A program made the translations under genes and the position numbers. From NCBI GenBank assembly GCA_030731695.1, contig JANQTK010000046.1, positions 1-7,226 of the forward strand: a DNA stretch of 7,226 nt, in the 5' to 3' direction. Positions 1-6,014 of this stretch are shown piece after piece. The notes below the pieces were generated by a model, which was not told the DNA's origin, did no database searches, and saw nothing but the letters and a program-made list of their open reading frames with translations. How positions within the stretch are numbered: the stretch's first letter is position 1; each line of letters begins with the position of its first letter. Source of the stretch: Polaribacter sp. Its GTDB lineage: Bacteria; Bacteroidota; Bacteroidia; Flavobacteriales; Flavobacteriaceae.

Positions 1-8
1 TTTCATAG

Positions 9-16
9 TACTTTTG
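9..16 (+). promoter_or_regulatory. Possible -7 box of truC promoter
   Basis: TACTTTTG matches the Bacteroidota -7 consensus TAnnTTTG, but it ends only 5 bp before the truC ATG. If used, transcription would begin at about the start codon, giving a leaderless or nearly leaderless mRNA. The -33 box would lie outside the window, so this may be a chance match in AT-rich DNA. Confidence 0.25.
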
Positions 17-21
17 AAATT

Positions 22-726
22 ATGGAATTAGACATCCTTTTTGAAGACGAATACTGTATTTGTGTGAATAAACCCAATGATATGTTGGTACATCATGCTA
101 AATTTTCAAGAAGTATCAAACGCGAACTTTCGCTATTGCAGTTTATTTTTGAAAAAACCGCCTTAAAAGTCTATCCTGTTCATAGATTAGATCGCAGAAC
201 TTCTGGAGTTGTTTTGTTGGCTAAAGAAACCTCATTCGTATCAAAATTTCAAGAATTATTTACCGAAAACGCTATTGAAAAAACGTATTTTGGTGTGGTT
301 CGTGGCTTTGCTCCTGCTGAAAAAATCATTGATTCACCTGTAAAAGGGCGTGATTCAACTGTCTATAAAGAAGCTCTTACCGAAATGAAAACTTTGGAAA
401 CCGTTACTTTAAACATTCCTGTAAAACCTTATGAAACATCACGTTATAGTTTAGTTGAAATGCATCCTAAAACAGGAAGAATGCATCAATTACGAGTTCA
501 CATGGTTAAAATTAGCCATCCTTTAATTGGTGATGGAAAATACGGAGACAAAAATCACGATGATATGTTTATTGAAAACTTCGGATGGAAAAACTTGTTT
601 TTACATGCAGGAAAACTGAATTTTATTCATCCTTTTACTAAAAAAGAAATAAATTTAAAAGCTTTTTTTTCAAATGATTGGATTGACTTATATAAACAAT
701 TTTCTTGGAAAAATCCTTTGCAATAA
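22..726 (+). CDS. truC: TruC-like tRNA pseudouridine synthase (RluA family)
   Basis: This 234-residue protein belongs to the RluA family of pseudouridine synthases, which isomerise specific uridines in RNA. The hallmark HRLDRRTSG motif is at residues 54-62, and Asp57 is the expected catalytic nucleophile. The C-terminal half has the family block RYSLVEMHPKTGRMHQLR followed by HPLIGDGKYGD. The later GW-x-LFLHAGKLNFIHPF segment and the short ending resemble E. coli TruC, which modifies U65 of tRNA(Asp), more than RluA, RluC or RluD. There is no N-terminal S4 domain, as expected for TruC. The ATG at 22 gives the usual TruC N-terminus (ILFEDEYCICVNKP). Its stop lies 16 bp from the stop of the convergent zinc-ribbon gene. 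The family call is secure. The exact RNA target is inferred from similarity. Confidence 0.92.
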   Translation: MELDILFEDEYCICVNKPNDMLVHHAKFSRSIKRELSLLQFIFEKTALKVYPVHRLDRRTSGVVLLAKETSFVSKFQELFTENAIEKTYFGVVRGFAPAEKIIDSPVKGRDSTVYKEALTEMKTLETVTLNIPVKPYETSRYSLVEMHPKTGRMHQLRVHMVKISHPLIGDGKYGDKNHDDMFIENFGWKNLFLHAGKLNFIHPFTKKEINLKAFFSNDWIDLYKQFSWKNPLQ

Positions 727-742
727 TTCAAGTTAATTTTTC

Positions 743-922
743 TTATTGTTCAATAGATTGTGCTTCAAAAGCAGTGAGTTCTCCGTACTCAAAAGTTGGT
801 GTCACTTCAATTGGATTGCAACACACTTCACAATCTTCAATATAGGTTTGCTTGCGAATGCTTTCGTCTAAAATCATTGAGATTTCTTCCCAACAATGAG
901 GGCATTGAAAAAAATGTTCCAC
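743..922 (-). CDS. CPXCG-type cysteine-rich zinc-ribbon small protein
   Basis: A 59-residue protein starting with GTG at 922. It resembles the cysteine-rich CPXCG-motif family of small bacterial proteins of unknown function. Two cysteine pairs are visible: CPHC at residues 7-10, and DCEVCCNP with Cys31, Cys34 and Cys35. They are separated by the conserved EEISMILDESIRKQTYIED stretch. Together they should form a zinc-ribbon-like site. Here the residue after the first knuckle is Trp11 rather than the Gly of the family name. No in-frame ATG lies upstream, and the GTG sits 2 bp after the oxidoreductase stop, which suggests translational coupling as the last gene of the E1 operon. The match to the family pattern along the whole chain makes the gene convincing despite its size. 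No biochemical role can be assigned. Confidence 0.88.
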   Translation of the reverse strand: MEHFFQCPHCWEEISMILDESIRKQTYIEDCEVCCNPIEVTPTFEYGELTAFEAQSIEQ

Positions 923-924
923 TA

Positions 925-1929
925 CTATTCTTTTACTTTTAGTATTAATTTCCCTAATTTATCTCCTGAAAATAATCGATTGTAGGTTTCTTGAAAATTT
1001 TCAATTCCGTCATAAATCGCTTCTTTCGATTTTAATTTTCCTTGCTGCATCCAAAGTCCCATTTGTTTAGCAGCTTCCCCATAATTTTTGGCATAATCCA
1101 TCACTACCATTCCTTGCATGGTTGATCTTGTTACCAACAAAGACAGGTAATTGCTTGGTCCTTGAATTTTTGATTTGTTATTGTATTGCGAAATTGCTCC
1201 GCAAATCACCACTCGTGCATGCATTCTCAATTTGCTTAAAGCAGCATCTAAAATAGCACCACCTACATTATCAAAATACACATCAATTCCTTTTGGACAT
1301 TTTTCTTTCAATGCGGTGTAAATATTTTCTGTTTTGTAATCAATAGTTTCATCAAAACCCAATTCGTTTTTAAGATATTCACATTTGTCTTTTCCGCCAG
1401 CAATTCCGATGACTGTACACCCTTTGATTTTTGCAATTTGACCAACGACACTTCCAACAGCACCTGCAGCCCCAGAAACCAATACAATATCACCTTCTTT
1501 AATTTTTCCAACTTCTGTAATTCCGAAATATGCAGTCATACCGGGCATTCCTAAAGTACCAATATACATGGGCATCGTTGCTAATTTTTCATCCACTTTA
1601 TACCAACCTTCACCATTGGTAATTGCAAATTGTTGCACTCCTCCCCAACCTGTAATGCAATCGCCAATTGCAAATTTTTTATTGCCATAATTCTGAATTA
1701 CTTTTCCTATGGAACCTGCTCTCATGACATCATCAATAGCTACAGGAGGAATGTATGATTTTGAATCATTCATCCAACCACGCATGGCAGGATCCAATGA
1801 AATATAATGATGTTCCACCAAAATTTCGCCTTCTTTCAATTCAGGTATATTATTGATTTCTAAATTCCAAGTATCAGTATCTGGAACTCCAATAGGTCGT
1901 TTTTTAAAAATAATTTGTTTGTTTTTCAT
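925..1929 (-). CDS. NADP-dependent MDR oxidoreductase (CurA/YncB-like)
   Basis: A 334-residue zinc-independent medium-chain dehydrogenase/reductase of the group containing E. coli curcumin reductase CurA (YncB), prostaglandin reductases and plant double-bond reductases. These enzymes reduce the C=C bond of alpha,beta-unsaturated ketones and aldehydes with NADPH. The N-terminal catalytic domain has EHHYISLDPAMRGWM at residues 39-53. The Rossmann domain has SGAAGAVGSVVGQIAKIKGC at 152-171 and the family-typical GIDVYFDNVGG at 214-224. I chose the ATG at 1929, which gives the usual start MKNKQIIFKKRP. A longer reading from 2007 would add 26 residues with no family match and overlap the upstream E1 gene. 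It starts 28 bp after the E1 stop, probably in the same operon. The natural substrate is unknown; detoxification of reactive enones is plausible. Confidence 0.9.
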   Translation of the reverse strand: MKNKQIIFKKRPIGVPDTDTWNLEINNIPELKEGEILVEHHYISLDPAMRGWMNDSKSYIPPVAIDDVMRAGSIGKVIQNYGNKKFAIGDCITGWGGVQQFAITNGEGWYKVDEKLATMPMYIGTLGMPGMTAYFGITEVGKIKEGDIVLVSGAAGAVGSVVGQIAKIKGCTVIGIAGGKDKCEYLKNELGFDETIDYKTENIYTALKEKCPKGIDVYFDNVGGAILDAALSKLRMHARVVICGAISQYNNKSKIQGPSNYLSLLVTRSTMQGMVVMDYAKNYGEAAKQMGLWMQQGKLKSKEAIYDGIENFQETYNRLFSGDKLGKLILKVKE

Positions 1930-1957
1930 GATTATTTGCTTTGAATTTGTAAGATAC

Positions 1958-3949
1958 TTAATATTTATGCAATTCTTGGATAGCTTCCAATACTTTTGAT
2001 TTTCCAAGATATTGTTGTTCTAAATCTGATTGAAAAGGAATGGGTGTTTCTAAACTTCCAATACGTTTTACAGGCGCATCTAAAAACTCGAAACAGTTTT
2101 CGGTAATCAATGACGAAATATCACTAGCAATTCCGCCAAACAAGTTATCTTCTTGAACAATCAGTGCTTTTCCTGTTTTTTTGACAGAGGTAAAAATCGT
2201 TTCAGTATCCAAAGGCTGTAAGGTTCGTAAGTCAATGACATCTGCTTCAATTTCTGGTAGATTTTTTAATGCATCTAACACCCAATGAACAGCAGCACCA
2301 TAGGCAATAATGCTTAGGTTTTTTCCTTCTTTTAAAAGAGCTGATTTCCCAATTTCTGTGGTAAAATAGCCTTCAGAAACTTCTTGATAAACAGAACGAT
2401 ATAAGGCTTTATGTTCAAAAAGCAACACAGGATTTGGATCGTTAATAGCCGAAATCAATAAGCCTTTTGCATCTTGCGGAAATGCAGGATATACTACTTT
2501 TAAACCGGGTGTTTTGGTAAACCACGCTTCATTGGTTTGACTGTGAAAAGGACCTGCACTCACACCAGCTCCACAAGGCATTCGTACTACAACATCCGCA
2601 TGTTGATTCCATCTGTAATGCGATTTTGCTAACAAATTCACAATCGGATTGAAACCCGAACTCACAAAATCAGCAAATTGCATTTCAACAACTGATTTTA
2701 TTCCGTTTACTGACAATCCATAAGCAGTACCAACAATGGCTGATTCACAAATAGGCGTATTTTTAATACGTTCTTTCCCGAATTCATTCACAAATCCGTC
2801 AGTGATTTTAAAGGCACCTCCATATTCAGCAATGTCTTGCCCCATGATTATTAAATCTTCATGGTGTTGCATTGACAAACGCAATCCATCTGAAATTGCA
2901 TCAATAAAACGAATATTATTTTTTATTTCTGATGGGCTAACTTCCTGATATGTATAGCTTTTATAGACATCATTCAGTTCGTTTTCTTTATTCGGAATGA
3001 TTTTTTCTTCCTCAAAAGCACGTTGTAAATGCTCATTAATTTCTTTTGTGATAGTCTCTTTATAAGCAGCTTCTATCTCATCTGTAAGAATATGTTGTTC
3101 TTTTAAAAAAGCTTGGTAATTTTCGATAGGATCTTTTGAAGCCCAAAAATCCATCAATTCTTGCGGAACGTATTTTGTACCACTCGCCTCTTCATGACCC
3201 CGCATTCTAAAAGTTTTGAATTCTAATAAAACAGGTCTGGGGTTTTTACGAATACTATCTGCCAATTCTTTTACTTTGGTATATACTTCAATAATATTAT
3301 TTCCATCAATAATATGACTTTCCATGCCATAACCAATGCCTTTATCAGCAATGTGCTCGCAATTAAATTGCTCGGAAATGGGTGTTGATAAACCATAGCC
3401 ATTATTTTCTACACAAAATAATACCGGTAATTTCCAGACAGCAGCAATATTTAAGGCTTCATGGAAATCACCTTCACTTGTACCACCTTCACCAGTAAAA
3501 ACTGCACAAACTTTATTGTTATTTTTTAATTTATTGGCTAAGGCAATTCCATCAGCAATTCCCATTTGCGGACCTAAATGTGAAATCATTCCCACAATAT
3601 GAAATTCTTGCGTACCGAAATGAAAACTACGATCTCTCCCTTTTGTAAATCCGTTCATTTTACCTTGCCATTGAGAAAAAAGGCGATACAAAGGAATGTC
3701 TCTTGATGTAAAAACGCCCAAATTACGATGCATAGGCAAAATATACTCGTCTTTTTCAAGTGCTGCAGTAACGCCTATTGAAATTGCTTCTTGTCCAATA
3801 CCAGAAAACCATTTAGAAATTTTTCCTTGACGCAACAAAATCAACATTTTTTCTTCTATCAATCGCGGTTTTAAAAGCAATTTGTATAAATGCAATAAGG
3901 TTGCGTTGTCTAAGGAAGAATTTAAAGAATATTCAATTTTAGAAATCAT
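1958..3949 (-). CDS. Fused alpha/beta 2-oxoacid dehydrogenase E1 component
   Basis: A 663-residue thiamine-diphosphate enzyme joining the alpha and beta E1 subunits in one chain. E1 decarboxylates a 2-oxoacid and passes the acyl group to the lipoyl arm of an E2 protein in a cytoplasmic complex. The alpha half (about 20-330) has the ThDP/Mg motif GEGGTSEGDFHEA at 153-165, closing with ENN at 181-183, and MRGHEEASG at 249-257 in the cofactor/phosphorylation-loop region. The beta half (about 345-663) has DIAEYGGAF (372-380), the ThDP glutamate in ICESAIVG (Glu402) and GPFHSQTNEAWF with His469. These resemble branched-chain 2-oxoacid dehydrogenase (BCKDH) more than pyruvate dehydrogenase. The linker around 275-340 is charged and probably helical. 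No E2 or E3 gene lies in the window, so partners must be encoded elsewhere. The E1 call is secure; branched-chain substrate specificity is likely but unproven. Confidence 0.93.
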   Translation of the reverse strand: MISKIEYSLNSSLDNATLLHLYKLLLKPRLIEEKMLILLRQGKISKWFSGIGQEAISIGVTAALEKDEYILPMHRNLGVFTSRDIPLYRLFSQWQGKMNGFTKGRDRSFHFGTQEFHIVGMISHLGPQMGIADGIALANKLKNNNKVCAVFTGEGGTSEGDFHEALNIAAVWKLPVLFCVENNGYGLSTPISEQFNCEHIADKGIGYGMESHIIDGNNIIEVYTKVKELADSIRKNPRPVLLEFKTFRMRGHEEASGTKYVPQELMDFWASKDPIENYQAFLKEQHILTDEIEAAYKETITKEINEHLQRAFEEEKIIPNKENELNDVYKSYTYQEVSPSEIKNNIRFIDAISDGLRLSMQHHEDLIIMGQDIAEYGGAFKITDGFVNEFGKERIKNTPICESAIVGTAYGLSVNGIKSVVEMQFADFVSSGFNPIVNLLAKSHYRWNQHADVVVRMPCGAGVSAGPFHSQTNEAWFTKTPGLKVVYPAFPQDAKGLLISAINDPNPVLLFEHKALYRSVYQEVSEGYFTTEIGKSALLKEGKNLSIIAYGAAVHWVLDALKNLPEIEADVIDLRTLQPLDTETIFTSVKKTGKALIVQEDNLFGGIASDISSLITENCFEFLDAPVKRIGSLETPIPFQSDLEQQYLGKSKVLEAIQELHKY

Positions 3950-3971
3950 AAATTATCAAATCAATAGAAAA

Positions 3972-3979
3972 CAAATCTA
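3972..3979 (-). promoter_or_regulatory. Candidate -7 box of E1 operon promoter
   Basis: On the minus strand TAGATTTG matches TAnnTTTG and ends 22 bp before the E1 ATG, which would give a leader of about 15 nt. No TTG -33 box is visible at the right spacing, so the promoter is weak or activator-dependent if real. It lies downstream of the Lrp terminator, so the operon needs a promoter here. Confidence 0.4.
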
Positions 3980-4001
3980 ATGATAAAGAATTTTATTGCA
4001 T

Positions 4002-4035
4002 AAAAAAACCTTATCATTTTTTTTGATAAGGTTTT
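4002..4035 (-). terminator. Intrinsic terminator of the Lrp gene
   Basis: A perfect 12-bp stem (4005-4016 with 4024-4035, arm AAAACCTTATCA) encloses a 7-nt loop. On the minus strand it is followed by a T run (4008-4002) that partly overlaps the stem. It lies 24 bp after the Lrp stop codon and should separate that gene from the E1 operon. The T run on the plus strand is shorter and no plus-strand gene feeds into it. Confidence 0.85.
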
Positions 4036-4059
4036 AAATTTTATGTAAAAAGTTATTTG

Positions 4060-4539
4060 TTACAATTCCGCAAAAATTGCGTGCATCATACGTTTTTTAT
4101 CATTCAAACTTTCTTCTAATGCAATCATTGTTTCTGTTCTGTTTACTCCAGGAATGTCATCAATTCTATAAATTACATCTTTAGCATCATTAGTCCCTTT
4201 TGCTCTTACCTTACAAAAAATATTGTATTTTCCTGCAGTAACATAAGCTACTGTCACGTTTGGAATTTTCTTTAAGTTTTCGATTACACTTTGTGTCATC
4301 GAAGTTTTTTCTAAAAAAACACCAACATGAGCAATAAAAGAATAGCCCATTTTTTCGTAATTCAATGTGAGTGTTGAACCTTGAATAATCCCTTCATCTT
4401 CCATCTTTTTAACTCGAACGTGAATGGTTCCTGCAGATACTAATAACTGTTTCGCGATATCCGTAAAAGGAGTTCTAGCGTTTTCTATTAAGATATCTAA
4501 GATTTGATGATCTATTTCATCTAAAAGAAATTTTTTCAT
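4060..4539 (-). CDS. Lrp/AsnC-family transcriptional regulator
   Basis: A 159-residue regulator of the feast/famine family. The N-terminal winged HTH opens with LDEIDHQILDILIENARTPFTDIAKQL, with the recognition helix around SAGTIHVRVKKMEDEG (residues 35-50). The C-terminal ligand-binding RAM domain (about 65-142) contains the effector-loop type sequence VAYVTAGKYNIFCKVRAK (98-115) and the typical IPGVNRTETMIALEE end. Family members form dimers and higher oligomers that wrap DNA and often respond to amino acids. It has its own promoter upstream and a terminator downstream, so it looks monocistronic, though read-through from the peptidase gene is possible. A link to the neighbouring branched-chain-like E1 operon is attractive, since Lrp proteins often sense branched-chain amino acids, but only proximity supports it. 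Confidence 0.93.
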   Translation of the reverse strand: MKKFLLDEIDHQILDILIENARTPFTDIAKQLLVSAGTIHVRVKKMEDEGIIQGSTLTLNYEKMGYSFIAHVGVFLEKTSMTQSVIENLKKIPNVTVAYVTAGKYNIFCKVRAKGTNDAKDVIYRIDDIPGVNRTETMIALEESLNDKKRMMHAIFAEL

Positions 4540-4565
4540 TTTTATGTATTATTCAAATTATAATG

Positions 4566-4597
4566 CAAATTTATAAATTTAATTTAATACATAACAA
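4566..4597 (-). promoter_or_regulatory. Bacteroidota-type promoter of the Lrp gene
   Basis: On the minus strand a TTG (-33) at 4597-4595 is followed after 21 bp by TAAATTTG at 4573-4566, a full match to TAnnTTTG. Transcription should start near 4559, giving a leader of about 20 nt before the ATG at 4539. The promoter lies in the 75-bp gap after the peptidase stop. Confidence 0.6.
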
Positions 4598-4614
4598 TGA
4601 AAAATGAGAAAAGT

Positions 4615-5670
4615 TTAATTATTTTTGTTAAAGAAAACGATTTCGTTATGTCCAGCCTTATTTTTTAGGTCTTCTCCTTCCAATTTTTCTAAATGAGAAA
4701 CCATTTGATTCTCAATAATTTTATCTACATATTGATAAGCAACATCTTTTTTAGTTGGATTTCTATGAATTACATCAAAGAACATTTTTTCGTTATTTGG
4801 TATTTCAAAGTAGGTTTCATACGATTCAAATTCGGTATTTATTGCAATATGAAACAAGCCTTGCAATATGGCGTAAAAGGTATATTCTCTTGAAAATTCA
4901 CGATAATAATCTTCGGGAAAATGACCTGATTCAATCAAAATGGTATTGTAGCCCAATTTTTGAAAATTATCACCTGTTGCTGTTGGGTAAAATTCGTCAG
5001 TATATCTTCCTATGCAATTCGGAATGATTTGTTGTAACAATTGGTTCATAGCTACAATAACGTTCATGGTTTGAATTCTGCCAGGAGTAATAGCTCTGGA
5101 TATTTCTTCAGAAGGTGCTAAAAAAGAAATAGTTGCAGGATTTTTAGTGCCTTCGACTCCGAAAATGGTACGTTGATCATGTAAATTAAAGCAAAACTGC
5201 GGATTAAATTCTTCTAAAACTGTGCGTAACAAATTACTTTCTACAGCAACTCTATCAACGGCATCTCTGTTTAAATCGATATTATTTGCATTGACTCTAG
5301 TGTAAACTTCAGCGCCATCAGGATTTAACATCGGAATAAATAGCAAGGTGCATTCTTTTAAAATTGTTTGAAATTCTTTTTCTGAACAATTCGAAAAACA
5401 ATTGAATAGATCAAAAAGCGCTTTGGTCCCTGTACTTTCATTGCCATGCATTTGCGACCATAACAAAATTCGTTTTTTACCAGTTCCGATTTTTAATTGC
5501 ATGATGGGTTTTTGCAATTCTGATACTCCTAGTTGAGAAATTTGAAAACTATTTTCGTGCTTTTGAAAAAGTGGTTGGATGTTTTTGAATGGTACCCACT
5601 TTCCAAAAAGAGCATTTTCTTTCTGTTGATCAAAAAGTGTTTTTACAAAAGTTGCAGTTAAAATGGTCAC
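4615..5670 (-). CDS. M14-family zinc carboxypeptidase-like protein
   Basis: A peptidase M14 (succinylglutamate desuccinylase/aspartoacylase-like superfamily) protein of 351 residues from a GTG start at 5670. Zinc ligands are visible: His75 and Glu78 in QMHGNEST, and His164 in FNLHDQR. NANNIDLNRDA at 127-137 supplies a substrate-binding arginine (Arg135), and Glu247 in LIESGHF is the expected catalytic glutamate. The active site therefore looks complete. I see no convincing signal peptide, so it is probably cytoplasmic. The start is uncertain: the frame has no ATG before the domain, and the first possible TTG, at 5721, coincides with the -33 box of the promoter. GTG at 5670 falls about 15 nt after the predicted transcription start. 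Substrate is unknown; peptides, amino-acid conjugates or murein fragments are possible. It is transcribed divergently from the XRE gene. Confidence 0.85.
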   Translation of the reverse strand: MTILTATFVKTLFDQQKENALFGKWVPFKNIQPLFQKHENSFQISQLGVSELQKPIMQLKIGTGKKRILLWSQMHGNESTGTKALFDLFNCFSNCSEKEFQTILKECTLLFIPMLNPDGAEVYTRVNANNIDLNRDAVDRVAVESNLLRTVLEEFNPQFCFNLHDQRTIFGVEGTKNPATISFLAPSEEISRAITPGRIQTMNVIVAMNQLLQQIIPNCIGRYTDEFYPTATGDNFQKLGYNTILIESGHFPEDYYREFSREYTFYAILQGLFHIAINTEFESYETYFEIPNNEKMFFDVIHRNPTKKDVAYQYVDKIIENQMVSHLEKLEGEDLKNKAGHNEIVFFNKNN

Positions 5671-5690
5671 TGTAATAATATTTATTTCAG

Positions 5691-5721
5691 CAAAAATAAC
5701 TGAATATACATCAGTAAACAA
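5691..5721 (-). promoter_or_regulatory. Promoter of the M14 peptidase gene
   Basis: Minus-strand TTG at 5721-5719, a 20-bp spacer, and TATTTTTG at 5698-5691 match the Bacteroidota consensus exactly. The predicted transcription start is near 5685, leaving a short leader before the GTG at 5670. This argues against translation starting at the TTG at 5721, which would be the -33 box itself. Confidence 0.6.
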
Positions 5722-5728
5722 TTAAAAT

Positions 5729-5742
5729 TTTACAATTGTAAA
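5729..5742. promoter_or_regulatory. Palindromic operator site 1 (peptidase side)
   Basis: A perfect 14-bp palindrome, TTTACAATTGTAAA, whose edge lies 8 bp upstream of the -33 box of the peptidase promoter. It shares the TTACA-WW-TGTAA core with the other sites in this divergent region. It is probably bound by a dimeric HTH protein, most likely the adjacent XRE protein. Confidence 0.55.
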
Positions 5743-5753
5743 TTGACAAAATG

Positions 5754-5765
5754 TTACATTTGTAA
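5754..5765. promoter_or_regulatory. Palindromic operator site 2
   Basis: TTACATTTGTAA, two 5-bp inverted arms around a TT centre, identical to the 12-mer at the XRE promoter. Its centre is 24 bp from that of site 1. With 5780-5791 it also forms a perfect 12-bp inverted repeat (arm GTTACATTTGTA, 5753-5764). Confidence 0.55.
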
Positions 5766-5778
5766 ACCTTAGTTTTGG

Positions 5779-5790
5779 ATACAAATGTAA
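5779..5790. promoter_or_regulatory. Palindromic operator site 3 (one mismatch)
   Basis: ATACAAATGTAA matches TTACA-WW-TGTAA with one changed base and is centred 25 bp from site 2. A further half-site (TTGTAAAC, 5794-5801) follows directly. The spacing of about 2.4 helical turns puts the sites on similar but not identical faces of the helix. Confidence 0.45.
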
Positions 5791-5850
5791 CTTTTGTAAA
5801 CAGTTAAAAATTAGGATTGTGAATTATTAAAATAAGATATAAGAATTGAC

Positions 5851-5942
5851 TATAGGTGTTTATACTTATTTATCAAATAATTGTATTTCAGAGATATATA
5901 ATATTTATTTAAAGTATTACTTACTGTATTAAAACACCTATA
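5851..5942. repeat. 92-bp element bounded by inverted repeats
   Basis: Perfect 11-bp inverted repeats, TATAGGTGTTT at 5851-5861 and AAACACCTATA at 5932-5942, bound this stretch. Pairing continues inward with ATAC/GTAT (5862-5865 with 5926-5929) after a 2-nt bulge. Inside is a second hairpin, TTATTT-ATC-AAATAA (5866-5880). No reading frame is apparent. It lies between the two divergent promoters, outside both predicted transcripts. It could be a small non-autonomous (MITE-like) insertion, a separate structured RNA, or paired protein-binding sites. No clear target duplication beyond the TA ends is seen. Confidence 0.4.
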
Positions 5943-5963
5943 AAACTTTCTTTTACATACTGC

Positions 5964-5994
5964 TTTGTGGATTGAGGTATTTGATTTACATTTG
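5964..5994 (+). promoter_or_regulatory. Promoter of the XRE regulator gene
   Basis: TTTG at 5964-5967, a 19-bp spacer and TACATTTG at 5987-5994 match the Bacteroidota promoter consensus on the plus strand. The predicted transcription start is near 6001, about 14 nt before the ATG at 6015. The -7 box lies inside the palindrome at 5986-5997, so a bound repressor would block it. Confidence 0.65.
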
Positions 5995-5997
5995 TAA
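5986..5997. promoter_or_regulatory. Palindromic operator at the XRE -7 box
   Basis: TTACATTTGTAA, identical to site 2 near the peptidase, completely covers the -7 element TACATTTG of the XRE promoter. The position is what autorepression would require. Part of the match is forced by the promoter consensus itself, so it is weaker evidence than sites away from a -7 box. Confidence 0.5.
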
Positions 5998-6014
5998 TAA
6001 TCAAACTATTTACA

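Noticed and set aside
1308..1511. Minus-strand open frame of 67 codons
   Set aside because: It lies wholly within the oxidoreductase gene in another frame and resembles no known protein.
1930..2007. N-terminal extension of the CurA-like gene to 360 residues
   Set aside because: The extra 26 residues have no family match, would overlap the end of the E1 gene, and the ATG at 1929 gives the normal N-terminus.
2736..2948. Plus-strand open frame of 70 codons
   Set aside because: Antisense shadow inside the E1 beta domain, which is strongly conserved on the other strand.
4693..5027. Two plus-strand open frames antisense to the peptidase
   Set aside because: They overlap each other and a complete M14 domain on the opposite strand; their composition looks like reverse-frame translation.
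5755..5762. Second plus-strand -7 box (TACATTTG) in operator site 2
   Set aside because: The nearest TTG lies only 16 bp upstream, and no gene begins within about 250 bp. The match follows from the palindrome sharing bases with TAnnTTTG.
5753..5791. 12-bp inverted repeat read as a transcription terminator
   Set aside because: No gene ends here and no T run follows; the arms are better explained as two operator sites facing each other.
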